DNA from: Ottelia alismoides
Taxonomy: Eukaryota; Streptophyta; Magnoliopsida; Alismatales; Hydrocharitaceae
Assembly (NCBI GenBank): GCA_037367405.1
Contig: JAZKJV010009774.1
Coordinates: 589,001 to 653,000, forward strand
Direction of reading: 5' to 3'
DNA: 64,000 nt
In this document: one piece after another, positions 43,131 through 55,373 of the stretch
Layout: every line of letters starts with the position of its first letter
Position numbering within the stretch: position 1 is the stretch's first letter
The notes under the pieces: model-generated
Databases searched by the model: none
Seen by the model: only the letters and a program-made list of their open reading frames with translations
Told to the model about the DNA's origin: nothing
Program-made: the position numbers and the translations under genes

Positions 43131-44572
43131 TATTCGAGGTGTATATAGGGTTCTTCATTAATATTTCCATGGAATATTGGGAGAAGAGGAAAAATAGTAG
43201 GCTTAAGCTCAAAATGCCCATGAACCACAGGGATTTGTATTCAAGAATTTGTCTGTCATTCCCCTGGATTATAAGCATCCTTTAATGTAGCCTTAGCCCC
43301 AGGTTCTATATGAGGTTCTTCTCCTCCATTCCCACCTTCAGGGTTTCTGTTATCCCCCTCTCTCTTATCCTCTCTTTCTTATCTCATCTTGAGAATCGTA
43401 TCTCGCAGTGTGACTGTGCTTGAATTGACTGAATGGAGGATCAACAGTACCATGTTAACCCACGACTATTTTGGGTTAGTCGTTCTCCAGTGAGGATCTC
43501 TCCAGTGAGGTCTTTACCGGCTACTAGAGAGATCCTCACTGGAGAATGATTAACCCAAAATAATAGTCTGAAAAGAGTTCAGGCGTGGTTCTATCCTAGT
43601 GTGCGGGTTGCTCTCTCGTTAACAATGAGGGGGTTACTCTCACCAAAATAATGATTTTCCTTGTATTTTATTTTACGGTCAAGTTTTCTTTAGCATTCCC
43701 GTATTTTAGGCAGTTGTCACTTGGTTAAAATATTTTCAAAGAATCACCTACCGAGTGTCTAATTTCTTTTTTAACTTATGAGAGTGAAAATGAGGAAAGA
43801 GATCAGAAATGCCAATGCTTTATTAAAAACAATGATGCAAGCAAGGGTTAGAGATACATACCTTGTCGCCAGCACTCTACATGCAAAATGATCCGTGCGT
43901 AATTTAATTATAGAAAAGTAAACTATCCTATATGATGCAAGTGAACCATCCTAGATGATAGCTTCTATTAACGGGAAAGAACAAGTTAATTTGACTAAGT
44001 CCAAATTACGCTCTACTCTATAGGTATAAAAATTCTTGTTTAGGGTGTTTGGATCTAACTAATTACTTGGATCAAGCAAATTAATTAAAACAATCAATAG
44101 GTAGGTCACGAAATATGTGTGAAGCAAAGAAAATAAAGGTGATGAAAATAAATCTGGTGAGGTCACCCAAGTGCACCAACATTGGTGAAATAGACCCTAT
44201 AACCAATGAATGTCTGTTTACAAGAGTTGAAATGCTAAAATTAATGAAAAATCTATATATGCTCCAAATGATGTCTCTCTCAAAATCTTATTCTCCTCCT
44301 TCTGCGCTCTCCTGCGGCTTCGAGATGAATCAAGCCGCCTCTACTTCGCTTGGGTGCTTCAGCTCTCCTAAGATCACCTCCTTCGCTCCACGGGCCCATG
44401 CAAGAAAAAGAAAAGAGAGAATGTGTAAGAAACACAATTATAATAATATGAGCACAAATAATGAAATGAATGTAGTGGATATGAACAATGGAGTAAATGG
44501 GAAAATGTAAACAGATATTTATAACCAAAAATAGCAGTTCAAAAGACAAACCTAAGTACCCTCATCATGCCT
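43131..44572 (-). other. Gypsy-2 leader and gag 5' end
   Basis: About 1.4 kb between the primer site and the recognisable gag. The gag N-terminus must begin near 43280-43400 but is broken by stops. A 105-bp foldback lies at 43464-43568. The rest is AT-rich with no convincing protein; a 131-codon plus-strand frame at 44115-44510 is antisense to the leader and has no recognisable motif. Confidence 0.6.
43464..43568. repeat. Foldback (inverted repeat with ~40-bp arms) in the Gypsy-2 leader
   Basis: Left arm 43464-43502 and right arm 43527-43568 are near-perfect reverse complements (GACTATTTTGGGTTA... and ...TAACCCAAAATAATAGTC) around a ~24-base loop. The left arm end TCCAGTGAGG is repeated in the loop. 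It could form a strong RNA hairpin upstream of gag or be a small MITE-like insertion; I see no clear target duplication. Confidence 0.85.
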
Positions 44573-44589
44573 CCCCAGCAACGGCGCCA
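44573..44589 (-). other. Primer binding site of Gypsy-2
   Basis: The minus strand reads TGGCGCCGTTGCTGGGG, the Asp-tRNA-type site used by Athila/Tat elements, directly abutting the 5' LTR. Confidence 0.93.
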
Positions 44590-47500
44590 TTTTGTTGCTT
44601 ACACTTTTCTGGGGTTTTAATTATTTGAATTATGAACAAGTCCTTGCAACCCAATCAAGCATCAGCAGACAAACAAATTTTTTTCTTCTCAAGCTGCAAA
44701 ATTAACTAAAAGCAAATAATAAAGCAAGAGAAATTTTTGCTACTTATCTACCTCTATTGCGGATGGGATCGAACTCAAGGAGGCTACAATTCTCGAGGGT
44801 TATTCAAATAATCAACGAAAAATCAATTAAGAAAAAGCAGGAATCTCAAAGGTAAACAATCCTTCTTTTTGTGGAATTTTTTTCTTTTTATTTTTTTATA
44901 TATTTTTTATTTCTATATTTTTTTCTGATTTTAAAATTTTAGTGATTTTAATTTTGCAATTTTTTAAAATTCCAAATAAAGAACAATATGCACAATATAA
45001 GAACTACGCACACCAAACTCTTTTTGTATTTTTCAATTATATAAAAAATGATCAGAAAAATTCAGAGAAAATATTTTCGGATTTCAAAGACTTTGAAAAG
45101 TTTCTGAGAATTTTTTTTAGAATTTTCAGATGTTTTTACATTTTTTAAAAATTTAAACAGTGACAAAAATGAGAAACAGTGCACATCCTGGAGTAATTTG
45201 CAACTTAAAAATATTTTAAGCAGTAAAACTCATCGTAATTATTTTTATGCTAAAATAGGGACAAATATCTACAAACAGGAACTGAAATCACGATTTTTTT
45301 AGAATTTTTTGTGATTTTTATAAGATTTTTTATTTTTTTCAATTTTTTAGGATTTTGAAAAGAATTAATGCATGACATTTGGGTAGAAATTAAAAGACGA
45401 TAAAATAAAACTACTCTATTTTTTAGAATTTTTGAAGCAATATTCGATTTTTTATGGTTTTTTAAATTTCAGATAGAGAAAATGAGATTTTTTTGATTTT
45501 TTAATAATATAAAATGAAAATAAAATGCAACAAAATTTATACACAATGAATAGGAATACATCAGGAGTATATACAAATTTTTGAAGAATTTTCAGAGCAA
45601 TGAAAATATTTATTTCAATGAAAATAAGCATGCAAATAAAGGCCTGGAATTGAAGGAATAGAATGTAAAACTACTCTATTGTTTTAGAATTTTTGGAGCA
45701 ATATTCGATTTCTTATGGTTTTTCAAATTTCAGACAGAGAAAATGAGATTGTTTTCGATTTTTTAATAATACCAAATGAAAATAAAATGTAATAAAATTT
45801 ATATACAATGAATAGGAATACATCAGGAGTATACAAAAATTTTTGAAGAATTTTCAGAGCAATGAAAATATTTATTTCAATGAAAAGAAGCGTGCAAATA
45901 AAGGCATGGAATTGAAGGAATAGAATGTAAATACTCGATATTTTGGCATTAAATAAATAATAGAAATAAACAAAGGATGTAGATATAAATTACCCAATAA
46001 TACACGCGTTATGCACATAATCTGTACTGGAACAGGGGCCTTTCTGTAATTATGAAAACCTCAAGAGGTAGAGGTGTAATTTGCCCAAAAAATAGTACCT
46101 GAGTTAGTGTGGGTCTCTTTGTAATCGAAGAAGTGACCGGGGGTTGGATTGTAATTTCTCCAAAAATATACTTACTAGGGTTATCCTTCGTTATTGTTCT
46201 TCACAAAGACCAAAAAGGGGGAGGATATAGGCACCGCCGCCCAAGCCAAAGGGGGTAGCGTGCATGATGGCGAGTAGTGGCGCACGGCGGAGAAGTTGAA
46301 TGGTGGATCAGCTTGGGATGTTGAGATGCTTATTCGATCGGTCGGCGGCGACGGTAGGCGAAGTGGCGCCGATTGTGGTGGAGGGTATTGTTGGTCAACG
46401 GTTGTGGCGTAGCTCCGACGGTCGAGGGTGTAGTGGATCGATGGACGCCGCCTGCTAGAGATAGTTGGTGGACGAAAGTCTGCAGGTGTTTCAGATCTGA
46501 AGGAGGTAGCTCCTCCGTGCGGGCTTGGCAGAGCAGAGCTGCCTGCTGGCGTTGACCCGCCGTCGGCTGAGGTCTGGCAGTTCTTCGCTCGGTCGGGTGG
46601 ATGGTTCTGCGGCAAGGGAGGGGGTGCTCTTAGGAGGGTGGTGGCGGCAGCGACCGCCCCGCGTTAAAGTTTACAGAAATAAAAAACTTTTTGTATATTT
46701 TTTGGAGAAAACAGAAATGGTAAAAAATTATTAGTATTATTTTATATTTTTTAATTTGTCCCTGAAAAACAAATGTTAGAAAAAAGGATAGATATTTTTT
46801 ACTTTTTTTAAAATTTTTATTTATCAACAATATAGGACACGAGCATGATGACTCGATCCGAAAATCACACGGAAGATGTGAATGTGTGTGGTTCCGAGGT
46901 GAATGGCGGATGGAACCGAATCTCCGACCACCGTGCGTAGTCGGAGGTGGAAGATTGTGCGAGGTAGAAAAGAATGCGTAGAGATCGAGAAAGTGAGATG
47001 AAACTACGATTAACCTAAGATAAAAATAAGAGAAAAATGTGGATCTCACCTTAGGAGCGAAAAAGATCTTGATCACCTCGATGAAGGCCGACTCGCTATC
47101 ACTGGACAGCTCGAAGGCTAGGAACCCTTCTGTGACAAGAAGACTCTCGGAGATCGGGATCCTCTCACCAAAAATTGTTCCTTTTGAAAAGAGGGACGAG
47201 GAACCATATTAATAGATAGAATGAAATTTGAATTTTTTTAAAAAAAATTGATGAGGATAAGAGATATGAGAAAAGAAAATAGAAATGAGATGAAGTAAGA
47301 AGATAAGTGTTAAAAAAATTACAAAATTAACTATTTTTTTATTTTCTTCTTTTTATTTATTGGAAAATTAAATATCAATTTTTTACTTTTTGTGATAGTT
47401 AGTTAAGAATAACTATATACATATACTATATACAAATATGACATTATCTACATGGGTAAATAAAAAATTAGTTTTTTTATTTTTTTTATTTTCATTAATT

Positions 47501-47894
47501 GGTAAAAATATTTAAAAATATTTACAAATATAATATGTACAAATAAATGGCCAAATTGTACAAACCACCCCAGAGCACTAACTTTATCGTAACTCCAAAA
47601 ATTATAAAATCATAGCCATTTTAAAGATAATTTAATTTAGAATACAATGGAAGTGAGTTTGGTTCAATCTGAGTTCATATGGGGTCGAAATTGATCTTTC
47701 AATTATCACTTAATGGCTTTTCCGGATGTGGTTACTTTTATTATATACATGATTTCATTGTGCAATTATTTTTATTATTTAGCCAACATTTTTATTTACA
47801 ACTTTTGTTTTGAAAATTATTTTATTTAAGGTCAATTTATAAGGGATTTTAAGCTAAAATAAATGAATAAATATGACGAATCGGGGATTCATCA
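44590..47894 (-). repeat. Gypsy-2 5' LTR (right)
   Basis: 3,305 bp, paired with 31599-35051. It carries a 260-bp tandem duplication (45411-45670 and 45671-45930) found once in the other LTR (about 32420-32680) and lacks ~316 bp present there. The GC-rich island is at about 46200-46670. With TTTT included at the start, the outer flanks give the 5-bp duplication GCACA. Confidence 0.92.
45411..45930. repeat. 260-bp tandem duplication within the Gypsy-2 right LTR
   Basis: CTACTCTATT starts both units at 45411 and 45671. Each unit continues with GAATTTTTG(G/A)AGCAATATTCGATTT and ends in GGAATTGAAGGAATAGAATGTAAA. The left LTR has one unit only. Confidence 0.85.
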
Positions 47895-48717
47895 GCACAG
47901 GGTGCAACCTGCTACCCCAACGCTCCCTTACTAGACACCATATCCGCCACGAGAAAAATAATGCCAAGTCAATCACTTTGTACTTGAAGTGATAATCGAT
48001 TTTTCAACAAAAGTTATACCATATAGTAATAATCAAAACTATTTTGATTAACATTATAAGGAGATTTGCTAAATAAATCCCCAAACATATTCAAGCAACA
48101 TGTTTGTTGGAAAGTGTATGATGTAACTAATTTGTGATCTAGATCATATCTAATCAATTGTTGGTTAAGACAATATCATTTAGTGGAACAATTATCATCA
48201 AATATTTCCCAAATATTATCCATAATTATTCCACGAAATTAACCATTAATTTCACAAGTTTCTTAAGTGACAGTCACAAGGTTTTTGATAAAACATGCAA
48301 TTTCCATCAGTGACCCTCACTACCTAAAATTGGCATATCTCATTCATTTCAAATCCAAATATGCAACATCAGTTTCTATAGTTTGCTAATTTTATTTAAA
48401 ACAAAACCATGTTATTAGCACACATTTCTATGCGTTTCAAAATAGTTTATTATGTCATGATCTGATACCCCCAAAATAGTGGATATATGGTCATTAAAAT
48501 GATCATCGGATTCCAAATCGTGCAAACTCAAATCCTACGGTTTTCTTAATTAATGTAAAACATTACTTAATTTAAATTTTTGTGTTTAAATGTTTTAAAC
48601 AAGGTCGAAATTTATCACAAAATAGGGTCACGAACATTGAAATACGACAAAACTTTCACGAAACCTAACGACCCAAATCCTCTTAGGTTTATAGATCAAA
48701 TCCAAAACCTCCAACCT
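47895..48717 (-). other. Copia C-D leader, right part
   Basis: Continuation of the copia leader beyond Gypsy-2, up to the primer site. The first five bases repeat the GCACA duplication. Noncoding; an ATCACCATTT/ACTAGACACCAT-type block matches the G leader near 52535. Confidence 0.78.
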
Positions 48718-48730
48718 GGATCTGATACCA
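48718..48730 (-). other. Primer binding site of copia C-D
   Basis: The minus strand reads TGGTATCAGATCC, two bases after LTR D: an iMet-tRNA-type primer site with one change. Confidence 0.9.
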
Positions 48731-48732
48731 CT

Positions 48733-51371
48733 TGAAGGATATGGGGAGATCCTTAAGCGCATCATGAAAGCGTGAGGATCGCATCATATGTGATCGGGAG
48801 TGACTACTCGTACTAGTTGCTCGATGTAGTGGAATTTAAAAAAATAATGTAATGAAATCACATGATCTAAAAACCTATCTCGGATCGTTTCATCTAAACC
48901 AAAATTAGGTATAAGGTTTATCTCTTGGAGCGTGGTTGTGATCGAGCCTCTAAACAAAGAGACCTCCTGTCTCAAGTCCGATCCAATGGAGGAGACGCTT
49001 GCGAGCACGTTGATGAGACACGGCTCCTCGCAATCCATGTTGATGATCCAAATAATGAATCTCCTGATCTCGTCACACAAGATCCGACGTCTTCTTCATG
49101 AGCAAGGCGCACCGAAGGAGATAGAGATCCACGAGAAAATACTTCGACAGCATAACGATGATGCTACGGTGATGGCAACTCTCTCTAAGGCTCCATGATG
49201 GACGACCATAAGAGAGAGAGGAAGAGAGTATTTACGTATAGAGAGAGAGGGAGAGAGCACTAGTTTATGTTGTAAAATGTGTCACTCGAAGAGCAAGGGC
49301 GCCTCTTCTTATATAGGATTTTGGGATCCATGGATCTCAATCCATGGACAACACAAAATCAATGGTTGAGATTGATTTGTGTTTCTTTCAATGGCCATGT
49401 TCTTGTAAAAATACAACAACAATTGGTTTAAATTAAATTAATTTATATTGATAAATAAATATAATTAATTTCAAATTTAAATCATTTGACTAGTCTTGAA
49501 GATAATGAGCAGATTTACCATATCCCCTAAAGAAAAGGGGGTGGCTACCCTTTTGAGATAGAATGGTTCTATCTCCTCATAATCTCATGAGATCTCATTA
49601 TCTCATGAGATTTCATTATCTCATAATATCTCTAAGATTTACAACAACATTTGTTGTAAACTATTTCACAAAAATAATTCATAATTATCTTGTGAACATT
49701 ACAATCATGCCATGGGAAAAATGTGAATCACATTCACATCTCAAAACAAAATGTAAATTATATTTTTAGTTAATCATCCAATGTGAATCCAATTCACATC
49801 AATGATTAACTAACAAATATAAATCACAATATACTCTCTTTATTATATTATAAATTACATGTATAATATACCTAAATAATATGGATAGTGTTATCCACAT
49901 TATTCATATCCATTATAATTAAATCACATTTAATCATCTTGGATCTCTATTCTCATGTGTCCAAATAATATGAATCACATTCACATTATTCACATATTTG
50001 ATAATTAAATCACATCTAATTATCACGAATAACTCTCCTTATAATATGAATCAAATTCATATTATTCATTATAACTAAATCACATTTAATTATCAATATC
50101 TCAATGCTAGGATAAATATATCAACAATAAATTATGTATGAACTCATTCAAGGATAATGCGCTTTTTCCGCGAATACTTGGAGATAAGGATAAGGTGATT
50201 GTATTGTTCCACGTATAGTGACTTGGATATTGAGATCACATCTCAAATCCATATCTAGCGGACCTCCCGTGGATGCTTAATCAAATCAAGATCGCAAATC
50301 TAATCTTCTCATGACATCTGGATCACATTCAGATCAATGTCCAATATTTTGACTAAGATCAGATTACTTCTCTATGAGAGGAGTCACTAAAATCCGTACA
50401 TGTTTCATCACTCCTTCGGAATGGAAGCATCATGCTATACAATCTTTCATGATCACATCGTCCTTAGGTATTTCTAATACATGTATATCCTGCATACTGG
50501 AAGACCCAAAATAAATCCGAAGTTTTAGATCTCTTTTAGATTGTCTCCTTCAGGATTTTCTCATTAAGGTTCTCATTCGATCAGTGGGAGTCGGTATCGA
50601 TCATATACTTTCCAAAAGCATATATCATACCTAGGTGTTGATAATATACTTTCAAAAAAAGCATATATCAAACCTTACAAATTCAGTCAAGCTTGCAAAG
50701 CGGACGACCATGCATGGAATTGATTCTTCCCAATATCTCGTGAGTGAGCTCATGTCTTTCGATTAAGCATTGAACATGTATGATCCCTTTGAGAGATCAT
50801 ATTACTCATATGCCCTTGCATGCACACCAGCGCGCCGGTGTATAGATTGTAGCTAGATCATCAACTTATTGCTCTGCCAAATGTACATATTCAAACATAT
50901 AGTAACGCATCTATCTCCGGTCAGAGGATGCGTGCCTATATCGTGACAGCATATGACATAAGTCTTTGGTTATCTCGATCTCGCTAAGTCAACTCCTTGA
51001 CCTAACTAATATAATACCTCTGAATCTCTATTCCTATGCAGAGGACCTACATCAAGAGGTCAATCATATATCATCTAAATGAGAAAGGATTGACATTTAC
51101 TACTTAGGTTGTAGATCATCTCTTAACAATCATTTGACGGTGCTTAATGAGTCATCAATCTAACTCTTTACATATTCATCCAAGCACCAGCCTCTATGAT
51201 TCGATAATTGAATCAATAGTTGTATGATCATTAAGATGGCTATGGTACACAACCCTAATCGTACTAAGGGACCTATTATGCAAATTAGTTACTCTTCATT
51301 TTAGATCAGGGAATGATATTTGCAATAACATTTATTGCTTAATGGCTCGCCATTGGCTCGCATGTCCAACA
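48733..51371 (-). repeat. Copia LTR D (5' LTR, full length)
   Basis: 2,639 bp. The minus strand starts TGTTGGACATG and ends CCATATCCTTCA. It has a TATA-like CCTATATAAG on the minus strand at 49308-49317, so U3 is ~2.05 kb and R-U5 ~0.58 kb. The stem-loop array (about 49720-50350) lies 0.4-1.0 kb upstream of the TATA box. A GA-rich stretch at 49215-49258 and a palindromic direct repeat at 49582-49625 are also present. Confidence 0.92.
49308..49317 (-). promoter_or_regulatory. TATA-like box in copia LTR D
   Basis: CCTATATAAG on the minus strand, conserved in LTR F (61689-61698) and replaced by ATTATAAAAG at the equivalent plus-strand place in LTR E (57348-57357). Position within the LTR and conservation suggest the core promoter. 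Confidence 0.6.
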
Positions 51372-51985
51372 CAACATTGTTGTTTCTAATGGTAATGGTT
51401 TATGCATTTTGTTATACACTTTTCATACATGTTGATTTGCGTTAAGAATAAGCTAACAAAATCAATTTTAACATCTAATATACATCAATATAATCGTATA
51501 ATGTACAATCAATAAATTAATGAATTCTAACAACAAGGTATGATGTTCAATTCTAAAAAAATTGTAAACCCTAAAACATTGAATATATCCATAGTATGAA
51601 ACTATAATCAAAATAATAAAGAAATATGTGCTTGAAATGCCTGACGGAAGAAGAAGTAATGCATAGTGGGGGAAATTGGTGGTCAATAGAGGTGATCGAT
51701 GTCACTCAAAGATCACCGGATGAAGGTTTTTGAAATTTGATTTTATTTAGAATGAAGGAAAGGGAGCTCGATAACATTCTATTTAGTAGATGTGGGCGAG
51801 CACATGTGATAACCTCCAAATTTCCACACGCCATTAAAATTGCACGTTGAAATTTAACTAGGCGAGGAAGGTGGGAGAGGGTGCATGCTCACAAGAAGCT
51901 CGCTAATAAGTGACGTACACATGTTCTCATCCTATCCTCGCCCTTAAGTGCTCATCAAATTATGTTTTTCTCTTAGTTATCCAAT
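51372..51985. other. Unassigned AT-rich interval
   Basis: About 600 bp between LTR D and the leader of copia G. I found no match to other parts of the window and no convincing coding region; a 72-codon minus-strand frame at 51468-51686 is hydrophobic but has no start context or motif. It may be the only non-repeat (or older repeat) DNA in the window. Confidence 0.4.
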
Positions 51986-54239
51986 GCCGCCCCAATTATA
52001 TGGGAAACATCAATGGGCTCACTATGCATACAACCTTACTCTTTCGAGAAGCAATGTGCATGATCTATGTGTGTTTGTATGTTGGTGCTATGACTTCGCA
52101 TAAGCATCTCCATCGTACAATCTATGGTGATGGAACCTTTTGCCTTGACGGGAGACCATGGATGTTATATTTTGATCTCCTCATTCAAAATTTGACTTAT
52201 CATTTGAATTGCATTCTCATAATCAACCCTTCTAAGGAAAATCCATCATTATTAATTACAAACTGTGTATTTTAATTAAATCAAATTAATTTAATCACAT
52301 TAAACTAAGCATCAATCCAATACAATGAACAAATTATTTATGTGATCTTATTATATACTATACACCCACAGTACAATTTATTATTCCAATTAGTTGTTAA
52401 AGTACGCAAAGACTTCTCATGCTACCCTTCCTTGAAATGTATCCGGTCAGGTCGTACATATTATGCTAACAGTGAGCGCTTTTACTGCAAATGTGGCGTA
52501 GGATGCTAGTTAGTTAACCCATTAACATATCCAGACCTAGACACCATTACTTTTCAAAACAACACAATTGGTACAAATTGTACTAAGGGATTTTATAGAT
52601 CTTTTGACTATGTATGTTATTATATAATAATCATTCAAAAATTTATGTATATTAAAATATTTTTAGTTTTGTTGACTTCTAGTCATATCAAGAAAGCAAA
52701 TTGGTCTTGCATGTAAAAGTTGAACTACAACTAATGTATATTGGTACAATGGTTTTCTCAATTCGGTCTTCGACGTTCGAGTTCACCACCCTTAAGGTAA
52801 TGTTGACGCATTATCAATTGAATCAACTATTAACATGAATAGAACTCGATATGCGCAATCCAATTCCATCTAAAGTATATGGAGAACAACATCAGGATCA
52901 CTATGTATACGACCTTACTCTTTCGAGAAGAAAAGAACATGATCCATATGCACTTGTACGTCGGAGCTATGACTTTGCATAGTCCTCTCCATCATACTAT
53001 GCATGATGATGGAATCCTTCTAATTTACCGGAGACTAGGGATGTCATCTTATAATCCTCCATATCCCATTCAAAATTTGATTAATCATTTGAATCATACT
53101 CTCATGATCAGCTCGTCTAAGGAAAATTCAGTCTTACGAAATATAGATTGTGTAAGTGCATTATATAAATTTAATCACATTAAATTAATCACCAATCTAA
53201 TGCAGCCAACAAATAATTCATTTTCTTGATATTACTATATAGTATACACCATTACGTAGTACATTTTTATTCCAAATAGTTATTAAAGTTTGTAGAGATT
53301 TCTCATGTCACCCTTCCTTCAAACGGATTTGGTCAGGTTATACATATTATGCTAATAGGGAGCACTTCCACTATAAATGTGGTACATGATGCCAAGTAGG
53401 TAACACATTAGCATATCTAGGCCTAGACACCATCACTGTTTTTATTTGAGACAACATAAATGGTACATATTGTACTAAGGGATTTTATCAATCTTTCGAT
53501 TGTGTATGATACTATACCATAATTGTTCGGAAACATAGATATATTAAAATATTTTTAATTTCTTTAAACTTCTAGTCATATCATGCAAACAATTATTTTT
53601 AGGTGTTGAACTACAACTATTGTAGTTTCAAACTAGGGTTTATCATGAGGCAATCAATTCAATAAAAGTTGATGGTTGTCAAATATTTCTATAAATATAT
53701 GAATCATCATGTAATCATGGTAAATTTATAATTTTCATGATTAATATTGAATGATAAACACATTAAATTATTGTCAACGAGATGATCCAATCATCTTCAT
53801 ACCCATCATCGTTAAATATCGCATATCTAGAGCAAACAGAGTCAGAATCACGTGAAATAAATTCAAGTGGTTATATGTTTTAATAGTTAATAATATTAAT
53901 GTATTTCTAACATGTTTCATGATAGGAAACTTCAGAAAAAATTTCGCTTAACTATAGCTTTGAGTTTTCATGCAAAAAACAATGTGATGCGAGAACTTTA
54001 ATGTAAGATGATGCCCTATTGTTGACAAACTTTGGTGAACTTATTGAGGACATGTTCAAAAATTCTAAATATGATTTATTATCCAAAATAACTTTCAAAC
54101 AAGGTAAAAAAATAGTTATTTCATATAAGCAAAAATTTATTCCAAAAATGCATCTACATAAAAAATAACAAGTTCTCGTGCATTCGATATCCCAAACCTT
54201 CATCCCTGAGGGTTTGGATCATATTCTAGACCTTTAACC
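51986..54239 (-). other. Copia G leader with an internal tandem duplication
   Basis: Minus-oriented leader sequence downstream of the degenerate primer site at 54240-54253. Two diverged copies of an ~879-bp unit lie in tandem (about 51986-52863 and 52864-53740). Both carry the TCACTATG(C/T)ATAC...CTTACTCTTTCGAGAAG block and the ACCCTTCCTT...GTCAGGT...CATATTATGCTAA block. No gene is seen; short plus-strand frames here are antisense. Confidence 0.7.
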
Positions 54240-54253
54240 TGTCTATGATATCA

Positions 54254-55373
54254 CTTAAAGGCAAGTAATTATGCCTCGTGCATCATGAAAGTGTGGAGAT
54301 CGTATCATATACGATCTAAGTCGACCAATCATACTAATCGTAAGGGGAAGTAGAAATTAACAAAAGATTCGATGAAACCACATGATGGGAATGATTCCCA
54401 TGTTGTTTCATAAAGATCAAACGAGCAATAGAATTGCCTCTTGAAATGTGGCCATGATCTACAAGTCTCTAAGTGAAGAGACCCCATGTCTCAAGTTTGA
54501 ACCAATGTAGAGAGCACTTATGGGCACGTGGACGAGATGTGTGTGCTTACCACAATCCAAACGAACAAACCAAGTGGGGAACCTCTTGATTTCATCACAC
54601 AAAATTCGATGTCTCCTTCACAAGCACAAGGCACCGAATAAGACGAAGATATATGAACAGTCAGTTCGGCAGCACGACGGCAACACGACAACGATGGAGC
54701 TCTCAACAAAATCCTAGGTGGACGACCACCAAGAGTTGTTAGAGTGAGAAAAAGAGAGAGAGAGAGAGAGAGAGAGCATGTGTAGAGAGAGAGGGTTGTT
54801 GCAACTTCTACTTTAACTTAATTATGTAGATAAATAGATAGGGTTAGCCTTTTTATAGCAAATTAGATGGTGGAAATGCACACCTAATTATTGACCAGTG
54901 GTTGAGAGTAAATAATTTTATTTATCCTCCAAGTAAAATAGAATATAGAATCAGAAATCCATAAATTAATCCATCGATCCAAAATTCAATCTAAAAATAA
55001 ATCTCATTCTCATGAATAAAGAGGAAAGAAGAGAGCCACCTTCCATGAATGAGGAAAGAAGATAAGTTCATTCCTCTTATAGAAGGTGGACGTCCATCAT
55101 GGATATTGGAGAGAGGTTTTCTCTCTTTAATCTCCTTTAATATAATCTTATTACAGTAAATATTTATTCATAGATTTATTTATCAACAAAATATCACCAA
55201 ATAATTGACAAATCATTTGTGCAATTATTAAATCATTGATAATAATGAACCATATTTATCCATCCAAAACTAAATGTAAATAACATTTGCATTTATTTTC
55301 TCAATGTAAGTCCAATTCACCTTATTATTAAAATTATAAATCATATTCACAATTAATTCTCTGTGTGATATTA
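54254..55373 (-). repeat. Copia LTR G, partial (minus orientation)
   Basis: About 1.1 kb. It begins AAAGGCAAG...CATCATGAAAGTGTGGAGATCGTATC, matching the U5 end of LTRs C and D, next to a degenerate primer site (TGATATCATAGAC on the minus strand). It breaks off at about 55373, where the oppositely oriented LTR E begins. It contains a GA microsatellite. Confidence 0.78.
54747..54798. repeat. GA microsatellite
   Basis: A run of GA dinucleotides with few interruptions, inside LTR G. Shorter GA-rich stretches occupy the same position in LTRs D and F. Confidence 0.9.

Larger units (their letters stand above)
31599..47894 (-). mobile_element. Gypsy-2: Athila-like LTR retrotransposon, 16.3 kb
   Basis: Minus-oriented element with 5' LTR 44590-47894, primer site 44573-44589, gag, protease, RT, RNase H and integrase in that order on the minus strand, a 3' noncoding region and 3' LTR 31599-35051. 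It is flanked by GCACA duplications. Domain order and the FMDD box place it in Ty3/gypsy, Athila-like. Every domain has stops or lost catalytic residues, so it is not autonomous now. It sits in the leader of copia C-D. Confidence 0.93.

Noticed and set aside
44115..44510. 131-codon plus-strand frame in the Gypsy-2 leader
   Set aside because: Opposite to the element, no motif, low-complexity Asn/Met-rich end. Not supported as a gene.
51468..51686. 72-codon hydrophobic minus-strand frame
   Set aside because: Short and AT-rich; hydrophobicity is expected from T-rich codons and no other evidence exists.
52879..53229. 116-codon plus-strand frame in the copia G leader, with a related frame at 51910-52275
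   Set aside because: Their similarity comes from the tandem duplication of noncoding leader DNA. They are antisense to the element and not preserved in the other leaders.
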